Below, piece after piece: positions 1 to 5,330 of a stretch of 5,330 nucleotides of DNA (positions are counted from its first letter, which is position 1; every line of letters begins with the position of its first letter). The DNA comes from Oscillospiraceae bacterium. GTDB taxonomy: Bacteria > Bacillota_A > Clostridia > Oscillospirales > Ruminococcaceae. The notes under the pieces are model-generated. The model saw only the letters and a list, made by a program, of their open reading frames with translations. It ran no database searches and was not told the origin of the DNA. The stretch is taken from positions 1 to 5,330 of the forward strand of contig JAFSHE010000012.1 in assembly GCA_017440445.1 (NCBI GenBank). The letters run 5' to 3'. The position numbers were made by a program, and so were the translations under genes.

Positions 1-299
1 ACGAGGGCGCAGCGATGTTTTACAGGCGTGCAGCGGAGCTTGGTCATGCAAGGGCGCAGTGCAGCTACGGAAAGTGCCTGTATCTCGGCAGCGGAGTTCC
101 GCAGAACTATGCGGAGGCTTTCCGCTGGTTCGGATATGCAGCGGCGAAGGATCTCGATATCGCACAGTATAACCTCGGCATAATGTACCTTAAGGGCGTT
201 TATGTCGAAAAGGACAGGGAGCTTGCTAAAAAGTACTTCACTCTTGCCATGCAGAATGGTCATGAGGAAGCGGCAAAGATTTTGGAAAAGCTGGGCTGA
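1..299 (+). CDS. Sel1-repeat (TPR-like) protein, C-terminal part
   Basis: The reading frame is open from base 3 to a TGA at 297-299. The codons before the first ATG (base 15) already read as repeat sequence (EGAAMFYRRAAELG), so that ATG is internal and the gene begins outside the window. About two and a half Sel1 repeats are visible. One runs from AAMFYRRAAELGHARAQ to YLGSGVPQNYA. The next runs from EAFRWFGYAAAKDLDIAQ to YLKGVYVEKD. The last, partial one is LAKKYFTLAMQNGHEEAAKILEKLG. The A-x-x-W/Y-F, A-A, G-x-x-x-A-Q and Y-L-G-x-G-V spacing is typical of the family. Sel1 repeats form alpha-alpha solenoids that serve as protein-protein scaffolds, often in signalling proteins. The next gene starts 61 bp downstream in the same direction, so they are probably co-transcribed. 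Any N-terminal domain is unseen. The family call is firm, but the role in this operon is inferred. Confidence 0.88.
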   Translation, partial: EGAAMFYRRAAELGHARAQCSYGKCLYLGSGVPQNYAEAFRWFGYAAAKDLDIAQYNLGIMYLKGVYVEKDRELAKKYFTLAMQNGHEEAAKILEKLG

Positions 300-322
300 T
301 ATACAGTCAGCTCATACATATA

Positions 323-337
323 CAGGGGAATTCCCTG
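323..337 (+). other. Small hairpin in the Sel1/TerY-C gene gap
   Basis: CAGGG-GAATT-CCCTG can form a 5-bp GC-rich stem with a 5-base loop. It contains the perfect palindrome GGGAATTCCC and ends 10 bases before the ribosome binding site of the next gene. No T-run follows (the next bases are ATTAAAAAA), so it does not look like an intrinsic terminator. It could be a processing or mRNA-stability element, or chance. Nothing else stands out in the 61-bp gap, and no convincing promoter was seen there. Confidence 0.3.
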
Positions 338-346
338 ATTAAAAAA

Positions 347-353
347 CGGAGGT
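347..353 (+). promoter_or_regulatory. Ribosome binding site for GTG start at 361
   Basis: CGGAGGT lies 7 bases before GTG at 361 and is a near-ideal Shine-Dalgarno sequence. It fixes the non-ATG start. The downstream protein contains no other methionine, and no better in-frame start is present. Confidence 0.85.
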
Positions 354-360
354 AACCACA

Positions 361-714
361 GTGATCACAGCAGCAGTTATTCTCACAAAATGCAAGCAGG
401 AGCATAAGCTCTTCGGAATACGCACCGAGCAGCGTGAGGACGGTGCATGGTATGCAACATGGGCATTCAAGGTGTCCGAGCAGACCGCAAACCGTGAAAA
501 GTTCGGTGATACCGCTATCAGCGGAAACATCTACGTTACAACTGAATATCCCACCTGCCCCTACTGCGGCGGAAAGGGCTTCTTCCAGTGTTCGGACTGC
601 GGAAAGACCACCTGCTGGAACGGTGAGAACGAAACTATATGCGAGTGGTGCGGCAACTCTGCCGAGACCGCTGCCGAGGAGCAGTTTGACTCCATCACCG
701 GAGGCGGCTTCTGA
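361..714 (+). CDS. Stand-alone TerY-C-type zinc-binding protein
   Basis: This 117-residue protein matches what I know of the TerY-C metal-binding domain over its whole length. The N-terminal part has C11 and H15 (CKQEH), then FGIRTEQ and a W-x-x-x-W-A-F-K segment (30-37). The C-terminal part is a cysteine-rich cluster: C66-x-x-C69 in YPTCPYCG, C77-x-x-C80 in CSDCGK, C85-W, and C94-x-x-C97 in CEWCG, probably binding two zinc ions. There is no signal peptide or membrane segment, so it should be cytoplasmic. In described TerY proteins this domain usually follows a vWA domain; here it is encoded alone. The GTG start has a strong ribosome binding site. The stop codon overlaps the ATG of the kinase gene (TGATG), suggesting translational coupling and joint function, for example as a kinase partner or substrate adaptor. 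The family is recognised by motif only; the biochemical role is unknown. Confidence 0.8.
   Translation: MITAAVILTKCKQEHKLFGIRTEQREDGAWYATWAFKVSEQTANREKFGDTAISGNIYVTTEYPTCPYCGGKGFFQCSDCGKTTCWNGENETICEWCGNSAETAAEEQFDSITGGGF
700..704 (+). promoter_or_regulatory. Ribosome binding site for kinase, inside upstream gene
   Basis: GGAGG lies within the last codons of the TerY-C gene, 9 bases before the kinase ATG at 714. Together with the one-base stop/start overlap (TGATG), it supports 714 as the true start and coupled translation of the two proteins. Confidence 0.75.
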
Positions 715-1988
715 TGATAAAGGTCGGTGACAAGATACCGCTGGAGCTTGGCGGCTATGCCGAGGTAAAGGCTGTACTCGGCTCGGGCGGACAGGGTACG
801 GTGTACCGTGCCCTTTATCGTGATAAGGAATATGCGCTGAAGATGTACTTCAAGAACAAGCTGAAGCGCCCCGATATGTTCCGTGATAATCTGGCGGCGC
901 TTGCTGACAGTGCCGACAGCGATACGGCATTCGTTATGCCGCTTATGCTGACAGAGGATACCCGTGACGGCTTCGGCTTCCTGATGGAGCTTATCCCCGA
1001 GGGCTATGCGCCGTTTTCCGATATACTCAATGCACGTGTAAAGTTCAGCGGGCTGTATTCGATAGTCAATGCGGCGATACGCATTACAATGGCTTTCCGT
1101 GAGCTGCACAACAGCGGAAAGAGCTATCAGGACCTTAACGACGGCGGCTTTTTCATCCGTCCCACTGACGGAGATATCAGGATATGCGACTGCGATAACA
1201 TCGCTCCCTACGGTGAGCATCTAGGTATCGCAGGAAAGCCAGGATATATGGCTCCCGAGATAGTGCGTGGCGAGAAGGCTCCCGACAAGCTGACCGACCG
1301 CTATTCGCTGGCGGTACTGCTTTTCCGTCTGCTGCTGAGGGGCGACCCGCTTGAGGGCAGTCGTGTGCTGAAAAGCGTATGCCTCACCGAGGAGGCGGAG
1401 CGTCGTCATTACGGCATCGACCCGATGTTCGTGTACGACCCCGAGGATGACTCCAACCGTCCCGTGCGTGGAGTTCATAACAACATAATAAAGTTCTGGC
1501 GGATAATGCCCGACTACATAAGAGAGGCGTTCACCTATTCCTTTACGGTGGGACTTCATCAGCCCGACAAGCGTCTTATCGAGAAGCAGTGGCTTGACCT
1601 GCTGACAAGACTTCGTGGTGATATCTGCGCCTGCACCTGCGGCGCGCAGAGCTTTGCAGGCTCCTACGAGCGTGACGGTGACGGAAAGCTGATATGCTTC
1701 TGCGGAACGCACTTTGCACCACCGCTGGAGCTTACCGACGGAAAGAGCCGTGTGCTTCTCTCCGAGGGAACAAGGCTGTATGACGAGCTTGATATCATCG
1801 CTGAGGTGGTGCGCAACAAGGTAAATCCTGGTCTGTGGGGACTTAAGAACCTTTCTGCGGAGCAGTGGAGCTGTACTCTCCCCAACGGACAGGAGAAGGA
1901 TATTCCGAGCGGCTCGGCTGCGCCTATCTTTACAGGTACGGCGGTAACCATCGGCGGAGTACGGTATGAGATAAAAGAGAGCGAATAA
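714..1988 (+). CDS. Ser/Thr-kinase-like protein with zinc ribbon, TerY-P type
   Basis: A 424-residue, probably cytoplasmic protein. Residues about 15-300 form a protein-kinase fold: glycine loop LGSGGQGTVY (22-31), ATP lysine K43 in YALKMY, catalytic-loop YQDLNDGGFF (138-147) with D140, DCD (159-161) in place of DFG, APE at 180-182, and D195 of helix F in DRYSLA. A family-specific DPEDDSNRPVRG segment lies at 242-253. Next comes a short zinc ribbon, CTCG (307-310) and CFCG (328-331). The C-terminal 90 residues look beta-rich, with LWGLKNLSAEQWSC and IPSG segments that loosely resemble an FHA-like sandwich; that resemblance is a guess. Similar kinases sit with a vWA protein and PP2C phosphatase in TerY-P stress modules. 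HRD is replaced by YQD, the usual metal-binding Asn position is G145, and the Lys after HRD is N142, so activity may be altered or lost. It overlaps the TerY-C gene by one base and is last in its operon. Confidence 0.85.
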   Translation: MIKVGDKIPLELGGYAEVKAVLGSGGQGTVYRALYRDKEYALKMYFKNKLKRPDMFRDNLAALADSADSDTAFVMPLMLTEDTRDGFGFLMELIPEGYAPFSDILNARVKFSGLYSIVNAAIRITMAFRELHNSGKSYQDLNDGGFFIRPTDGDIRICDCDNIAPYGEHLGIAGKPGYMAPEIVRGEKAPDKLTDRYSLAVLLFRLLLRGDPLEGSRVLKSVCLTEEAERRHYGIDPMFVYDPEDDSNRPVRGVHNNIIKFWRIMPDYIREAFTYSFTVGLHQPDKRLIEKQWLDLLTRLRGDICACTCGAQSFAGSYERDGDGKLICFCGTHFAPPLELTDGKSRVLLSEGTRLYDELDIIAEVVRNKVNPGLWGLKNLSAEQWSCTLPNGQEKDIPSGSAAPIFTGTAVTIGGVRYEIKESE

Positions 1989-1992
1989 ATTA

Positions 1993-2021
1993 AAAAACGG
2001 TATCGTGAAGATACCGTTTTT
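1993..2021. terminator. Bidirectional intrinsic terminator between convergent genes
   Basis: A perfect inverted repeat reads AAAAACGGTATC (1993-2004), loop GTGAA, GATACCGTTTTT (2010-2021). The 8-bp core is ACGGTATC, extended by A-T pairs. T-rich sequence follows the stem on the plus strand (TTTTTGTGTTTT), and on the minus strand the stem runs into TTTTTTAATTTA. It starts 4 bases after the kinase stop and ends 17 bases past the stop of the minus-strand lipoprotein gene, so it can end both transcripts. Confidence 0.92.
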
Positions 2022-2038
2022 GTGTTTTATAAGGTTTA

Positions 2039-3223
2039 TCAGCTTTCGATGTCGAAATCGTTGGGAATAAGGTCTGTCTTAGGGATAACGAATGTTCCAA
2101 GCTCGGTGTTTACACCCTTTACATACCAGTTCATGGCGTAGATGCCGGGAGTATCAAGCTGGTCGTTCTGCATGAGGGCAACATTTCCGTTGTTGTCCTT
2201 CAGCTCGCCCGAGAATATGTATGCCTGTCCGTTTGCAAGCTTAGGCACGAGTGCGGAGATGATATCCTGCGTGCCTGGCTTTGATGCGCCAAGCGCCGAG
2301 GAGATGCTTATCACGCCGTTGCCGATAGTTCCAACGTAAGCGTCAGTTTCCCATGTGTCGAGCTGTATCATTTTGAACTGTGCGAGATAATAGCTGTCGT
2401 GGTCTGCGTAGTAATACATCAGCAGGTTCTTGTAGTCTGCGGCGGTCTTGCTGTAATCAAGGTTGCCTATCACCTTTATGCCCTTGCTGTCGCAGTAGGA
2501 AACTGTTTCGGGGGACTCTGTGTAGCTGATTATCACATCGCAGCCCTTGCTTTTCAGTGCGTCTACCGCATTGTGTATCTCGTCGTTCTGTGTTGCGAAT
2601 GCAGTGAACATCTCAGCGTCCTTATAAACAAGCTGAGCGCCCAGTGCTGCGGCATTTATCACCGCAGTGTTGTATATCAGGTTGGGGTCTACTACTATGC
2701 CTATCTTCTCGGCTTCGGAATTATATGCCGCTACCATTCCCGCAACATACGAGCCTTCGTACATCTGGTCGGTGTAGGCGGAGATGTTCATCGTGTTTAT
2801 TCTTGCTCCGTGGCTGATGAAGTTAAGGTTCATGTTCTTGCCTGCAACATCGTTCAGCATGTTCTGGTATGTCCAGCTTCCCGATACTATGTAGGTGCAG
2901 CCTATATCCTCAAGACGAGCCACCGCCTCGGGGAAGTCGGTGATGTTCACCCCGTCAATAAAGAAGGACTGTACGTTTGTATGAGCGGAAGCAGCTATAC
3001 GCTGCGCATTTGCCTCGGCAGAGTAACCGTTAAGGTCGCATTCGCCGTTGAAGATGAAGCCAACCTTTATTGCGGGCTCCTCCACTTCGGATACTGTGGA
3101 GCTTTCGCCCTCGGACGAGCCGTCAGAGCTGCCTGAGGTCTCCCCGTTACAGCCTGTGAAGCTTACCGTCATAACACACAGCGCAAGTGCGGCGCATATC
3201 TTTTTCAGCCAGATATTTTTCAT
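2039..3223 (-). CDS. BMP-family substrate-binding lipoprotein (PnrA/Med-like)
   Basis: A 394-residue exported lipoprotein. The signal peptide has K/R-rich MKNIWLKK, a hydrophobic stretch and lipobox FTGC with C25. A Ser/Glu-rich linker follows (26-50). The mature domain (about 51-394) has the BMP (basic membrane protein) periplasmic-binding fold: KVGFIFNG at 53-60, YIVSGSW near 111-117, the family signature YEGSYVAGMVAA (155-166), KIGIVVDP (173-180), NAAALGAQLVY (190-200), KGCDVIISYTESPE (226-239) and GIKVIGNLD (248-256). Known members bind nucleosides or related ligands for ABC transporters, or act as sensors like Bacillus Med. The N-terminal ligand loop reads CDLNGYSAEAN instead of the PnrA-like D-x-S-F-N-x, so a purine nucleoside ligand should not be assumed. 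A GGAGGT ribosome binding site (3232-3237) lies 8 bases upstream of the ATG. The gene has its own promoter and terminator and no permease or ATPase gene beside it. Confidence 0.9.
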   Translation of the reverse strand: MKNIWLKKICAALALCVMTVSFTGCNGETSGSSDGSSEGESSTVSEVEEPAIKVGFIFNGECDLNGYSAEANAQRIAASAHTNVQSFFIDGVNITDFPEAVARLEDIGCTYIVSGSWTYQNMLNDVAGKNMNLNFISHGARINTMNISAYTDQMYEGSYVAGMVAAYNSEAEKIGIVVDPNLIYNTAVINAAALGAQLVYKDAEMFTAFATQNDEIHNAVDALKSKGCDVIISYTESPETVSYCDSKGIKVIGNLDYSKTAADYKNLLMYYYADHDSYYLAQFKMIQLDTWETDAYVGTIGNGVISISSALGASKPGTQDIISALVPKLANGQAYIFSGELKDNNGNVALMQNDQLDTPGIYAMNWYVKGVNTELGTFVIPKTDLIPNDFDIES

Positions 3224-3231
3224 ATCAGATT

Positions 3232-3237
3232 ACCTCC
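3232..3237 (-). promoter_or_regulatory. Ribosome binding site of BMP lipoprotein gene
   Basis: On the minus strand GGAGGT stands 8 bases before ATG (3223-3221). It confirms the start that yields an intact lipoprotein signal peptide. Confidence 0.85.
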
Positions 3238-3271
3238 GGTAAAAAACATAAAAATACTACTGTTCGTATAT

Positions 3272-3297
3272 AAAATCTATCCGAAAGGTCAGATTTT
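3272..3297 (-). other. Imperfect hairpin in leader of BMP lipoprotein mRNA
   Basis: AAAATCT (3272-3278) and AGATTTT (3291-3297) are inverted repeats around an inner CC-GAAA-GG stem-loop (plus-strand sense), with two mismatched bases on each side. It lies between the minus-strand promoter and the start codon, about 35 bases from the ribosome binding site, so it would be in the 5' untranslated leader. In plus-strand sense it ends in a T-run, but no plus-strand gene ends nearby. It could be a leader structure, a protein-binding site, or chance in AT-rich DNA. Confidence 0.3.
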
Positions 3298-3323
3298 TTC
3301 GTGAATATACTTATCTAGCCTAT

Positions 3324-3332
3324 ATTATATCA
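3324..3332 (-). promoter_or_regulatory. Extended -10 promoter for BMP lipoprotein gene
   Basis: The minus strand reads TGATATAAT, a perfect TATAAT with the TG of an extended -10 one base upstream. A recognisable -35 is lacking: at 17-base spacing there is only ATGTTT, next to a run of eight T. Transcription should start near 3317, giving a leader of roughly 95 bases. Confidence 0.65.
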
Positions 3333-3414
3333 CATTTCAGCAAAAAAAACATCACTTTTTCAGAAATATTTCATACTATATTTAAAATTTACTGTTTCTT
3401 TTTATGAAAAGATG

Positions 3415-3423
3415 TGGTATAAT
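3415..3423 (+). promoter_or_regulatory. Extended -10 promoter for foldase lipoprotein operon
   Basis: TGGTATAAT is a perfect -10 hexamer (3418-3423) with an extended TG. The -35 is weak (T-rich TTTCTT at 17-base spacing). Transcription should start near 3430, about 50 bases before the ATG at 3479. A second TATAAT occurs at 3432-3437, without the TG-N spacing or a clear -35; it may be a minor promoter. Confidence 0.65.
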
Positions 3424-3467
3424 GTAATATGTATAATTGGGAGAAGTATCACTTTTCCGAAAAAATG

Positions 3468-3473
3468 AAAGGA
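3468..3473 (+). promoter_or_regulatory. Ribosome binding site deciding the ATG at 3479
   Basis: AAAGGA lies 5 bases before ATG at 3479. This start gives a normal lipoprotein signal peptide (MSIKKLMALA). A longer reading from TTG at 3437 would add 14 residues of polar, charged sequence, would overlap the promoter region, and is not needed. Confidence 0.8.
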
Positions 3474-3478
3474 ACAGT

Positions 3479-4798
3479 ATGTCAATTAAAAAATTAATGG
3501 CTCTTGCAGCAGCTGCGGCGGTCGCACTGTCAGCAGGATGCTCTATACAGGTCGGCACGAAAAACAAGACCTTCGCCGACAGCATAAACTCGATAAAGCT
3601 TGACGATAAGGCGATAATCGCATCCCCGCAGGGAGTTGAGGGCGATGAAAGAAAGGCTCTGGAGATAGACTATCTCACGTTTAAAAAGGAATATCTCTAC
3701 TGGATGCTGACAAACGGTATTACAGACGATACCGCAGATAAGACAGCAGAAGCTGCGGCGGCACAGCGCAGCAGCATTATAGAATATCTGATAAACGAAA
3801 AGATAATAGCTATAAAGGCAAAGGCGCTTGGTGTTGACACCTTCACGCAGGAGGAGCTTGACGCGCTTGATGCAGATTATCAGGAAAAGATAAAAGAGAA
3901 TATCAAGGTATTCTCTGAAAACGCAGATTACGGCGACCTTACCGAGGCTGAGATAACAGACGAGCTTAAGCTTAAGCGTGGCGAGGAGGATTTTGACAAA
4001 TTTCTTGCAAATGCGCTGATAACTCGTGAGGACCTGCTTATGTGGCAGCGCTCCGCACTGGTGACGGAAAAGCTCATCGAAGAAGTTACAAAGGACGTTT
4101 CGGTTGACCGCAGCGAGGCTGAGGACACGCTCAACAACTACATCGAAACGGTGAAAAAGCTGTATGAGGAGGAGCCTCTCACCTACGAGGCGGGCGGTGA
4201 GTATACCTCCTTCTGGCTGCCCGAGGGCAGCAGGCTGGTCAAGCATATCCTCATCGGTTTTGAGGAAAGCAAGGCAGACGAGATATCCGCCACAAGGGCA
4301 AGCGGCGACGAGGAGGGCGCAGACGCACTCCGTGAGGAAGCGCTGAAGGACATCGAGCAGCAGACCACAGAGATAAAGAATATGCTGGATAACGGAGCTG
4401 ACTTCGACGAGCTGATAGAGGAATACAGCGACGATGCGGCAGGTTCAAAGGTATTTCCCGACGGATATACGGTAGTACCCGGCTCTGTATCCTTCGTGAG
4501 AGAATTCGTGGAGGCGGCATTCTCGATAGAGAATGTGGGCGAATACGTGCTGGCACCCTCGGATTACGGTTACCATATCGTAATGTATAACGGTGAGGCT
4601 AAGGTAAACGAGGAGGACCTTACGGAGTATGTGGATTATATCGCAGAAACGCTACAGGTCAGCGCAGAAAACGCAAAATTCGATGAAACGATGGAAAAAT
4701 GGCGCAGCGAATATAATTATAAGATAGAATACGATGCGCTTGGCATAACACCGTCCGATAATACAGATACAACGGACAAGACCGATACAGCGGCTTAA
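3479..4798 (+). CDS. PrsA/SurA-like parvulin foldase lipoprotein
   Basis: A 439-residue lipoprotein: KK, an Ala-rich hydrophobic core and lipobox LSAGC with C21, so it should be anchored on the outer face of the membrane. Residues about 60-210 are helical and resemble the SurA N-terminal chaperone domain, including IEYLINEKIIAIKAKALGV (101-119). Residues about 250-371 resemble a PpiC-type peptidyl-prolyl isomerase: RLVKHILIGF (252-261) with H256, NGADFDELIEEYSDD (305-319), VREFVEAAFSI (340-350) and DYGYHIVMY (362-370) with H366. The usual GGxLG segment is replaced by AGSKVFPDGY (321-330). An acidic insert of about 30 residues (262-292) follows the first strand. A Thr/Asp-rich tail ends the protein. 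The likely job is folding of secreted proteins; isomerase activity is plausible because both conserved histidines remain, but is not proven. A paralogue begins 21 bp downstream in the same operon. Confidence 0.85.
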   Translation: MSIKKLMALAAAAAVALSAGCSIQVGTKNKTFADSINSIKLDDKAIIASPQGVEGDERKALEIDYLTFKKEYLYWMLTNGITDDTADKTAEAAAAQRSSIIEYLINEKIIAIKAKALGVDTFTQEELDALDADYQEKIKENIKVFSENADYGDLTEAEITDELKLKRGEEDFDKFLANALITREDLLMWQRSALVTEKLIEEVTKDVSVDRSEAEDTLNNYIETVKKLYEEEPLTYEAGGEYTSFWLPEGSRLVKHILIGFEESKADEISATRASGDEEGADALREEALKDIEQQTTEIKNMLDNGADFDELIEEYSDDAAGSKVFPDGYTVVPGSVSFVREFVEAAFSIENVGEYVLAPSDYGYHIVMYNGEAKVNEEDLTEYVDYIAETLQVSAENAKFDETMEKWRSEYNYKIEYDALGITPSDNTDTTDKTDTAA

Positions 4799-4801
4799 AA
4801 G

Positions 4802-4815
4802 AAAGGAAACAAAGG
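4802..4815 (+). promoter_or_regulatory. Tandem ribosome binding motifs before second lipoprotein
   Basis: Two purine-rich motifs lie in the 21-bp gap: AAAGGA (4802-4807), 12 bases from the ATG at 4820, and AAAGG (4811-4815), 4 bases from it. Neither has ideal spacing. Either can support the start, which is fixed by the signal peptide that follows. Confidence 0.5.
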
Positions 4816-4819
4816 CACT

Positions 4820-5330
4820 ATGAATAAAAAGAAGATACTTGCGCTTATGGCTGCGGCAGCTATGCTGCTGTCATTCACAGCGTGCAATAATAACAGCACA
4901 TCCTCTGAGGGCACAGAGAGCACATCACAGACCACATCGGACGGTGCAGCCGCTGCTGAGGGCTCCGTGCTTACCGCAGATATCCCCGCAGACAAGGTTA
5001 TTGCGGAGATAAAGGACCACCCCGAAATGAACGTTACATTCGGTGAATTCATCAAGGAATACAAGTATTATCTTGCTTCCTACGGTATAACAAACGACAC
5101 TGACCCTATGTACGCATCCTCTTTCCAGTCAAGGAGAGAGTACATCGTAAACTACCTCATAAACGAGGAGGTAATGAGAAAGAAGTTTGAGGAGCTTGGA
5201 CTTTCCCTTTCTGCCGAGGACGAGGCGCAGATAGATACAGATACCGAAACGGGTATCGAGAGCATAAAGTCCACCCTTAAAACTCAGATATCCGCTACTC
5301 TTGCAGAGGGCGAAACGCTCACCGACGAGG
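4820..5330 (+). CDS. Second SurA/PrsA-like lipoprotein, 5' part (paralogue)
   Basis: The frame is open from ATG 4820 to the window end (170 codons). It begins MNKKKILALMAAAAMLLSFTAC with lipobox FTAC and C22, then a Ser/Thr-rich linker (about 23-45). The following region aligns well with the preceding protein: FGEFIKEYKYYLASYGITND against LTFKKEYLYWMLTNGITDD, then REYIVNYLINEEVMRKKFEELGLSL against RSSIIEYLINEKIIAIKAKALGV. This marks the two as paralogues sharing a SurA-like N-terminal helical domain. Any parvulin domain would lie beyond the window and cannot be seen, so isomerase activity is not claimed. Spacing of 21 bp, same direction and no terminator in between suggest one operon, possibly arising by tandem duplication. 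It probably acts as an extracytoplasmic chaperone/foldase. Confidence 0.82.
   Translation, partial: MNKKKILALMAAAAMLLSFTACNNNSTSSEGTESTSQTTSDGAAAAEGSVLTADIPADKVIAEIKDHPEMNVTFGEFIKEYKYYLASYGITNDTDPMYASSFQSRREYIVNYLINEEVMRKKFEELGLSLSAEDEAQIDTDTETGIESIKSTLKTQISATLAEGETLTDE

Noticed and set aside
323..337. Terminator between the Sel1 and TerY-C genes
   Set aside because: The stem is only 5 bp and is followed by A-rich rather than T-rich sequence.
434..730. Alternative plus-strand frame inside the TerY-C gene
   Set aside because: The overlapping frame encodes the conserved cysteine pattern and has the ideal ribosome binding site; this frame has a Ser/Pro/Arg-rich product without motifs.
561..1712. 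Two minus-strand open frames opposite the TerY-C and kinase genes
   Set aside because: They are fully covered by plus-strand genes with recognisable motifs, have no ribosome binding sites, and their composition is typical of shadow frames.
2399..3136. Long plus-strand open frame (245 codons) opposite the BMP gene
   Set aside because: It is antisense to a clear BMP-family coding region, has no ribosome binding site, and its Val/Tyr/Cys-rich product matches nothing I recognise.
3272..3300. Plus-strand intrinsic terminator (hairpin plus T-run) in the divergent region
   Set aside because: No plus-strand gene ends upstream of it and the stem has internal mismatches; it is kept only as a possible leader hairpin of the minus-strand gene.
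3437..3478. TTG start giving a foldase protein 14 residues longer
   Set aside because: It would place a charged segment before a complete signal peptide and lies within a few bases of the predicted transcript start; ATG 3479 has its own ribosome binding site.
3530..4246. Minus-strand open frame (238 codons) within the foldase gene
   Set aside because: It is opposite a coding region with a lipobox and parvulin motifs; the Leu/Cys/Tyr-rich product looks like a codon-bias artefact.
4795..5064. Minus-strand open frame (89 codons) opposite the second lipoprotein
   Set aside because: The plus strand here has a lipoprotein signal peptide and clear similarity to the preceding gene; the minus frame lacks a ribosome binding site and recognisable motifs.

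Overview
The window looks like a chromosomal stretch from a Gram-positive anaerobe of the Clostridia, most like Ruminococcus and relatives (Oscillospiraceae). This is inferred from gene content and style: lipoprotein signal peptides ending in a lipobox Cys, strong GGAGG ribosome binding sites, AT-rich intergenic DNA between moderately GC-rich genes, and extended -10 promoters. No rRNA, tRNA, CRISPR array or mobile element was seen.

Region 1 (1-1988, plus strand) is the 3' part of a signalling operon. It holds the C-terminal end of a Sel1-repeat protein, a small stand-alone zinc-binding protein of the TerY-C type (GTG start), and a Ser/Thr-kinase-like protein whose start overlaps the preceding stop by one base. 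TerY-C and this kinase type are known from 'TerY-P' modules of the tellurite-resistance/stress (Ter) systems, where a vWA protein, a PP2C phosphatase and a kinase occur together. The vWA and phosphatase genes are not in the window and would be expected upstream. The kinase has an unusual catalytic loop, with Gly where a metal-binding Asn is expected.

A strong hairpin with T-runs on both strands (1993-2021) separates this operon from region 2 (2039-3223, minus strand), a single gene for a BMP/PnrA/Med-type substrate-binding lipoprotein. It has its own promoter and shares the terminator with the kinase, so it appears to be monocistronic and has no transporter genes beside it.

Region 3 (3224-3478) is an AT-rich divergent intergenic stretch with one extended -10 promoter facing each way. 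Region 4 (3479-5330, plus strand) encodes two tandem, paralogous lipoproteins of the SurA/PrsA (parvulin foldase) kind. The first is complete with a PpiC-like domain; the second is cut by the window end. They lie 21 bp apart and are probably co-transcribed. Together they would work outside the membrane in folding of exported proteins.

I did not find evidence for a wholly new system. The most interesting parts are the TerY-C/kinase pair with its altered active site and the solitary BMP lipoprotein.
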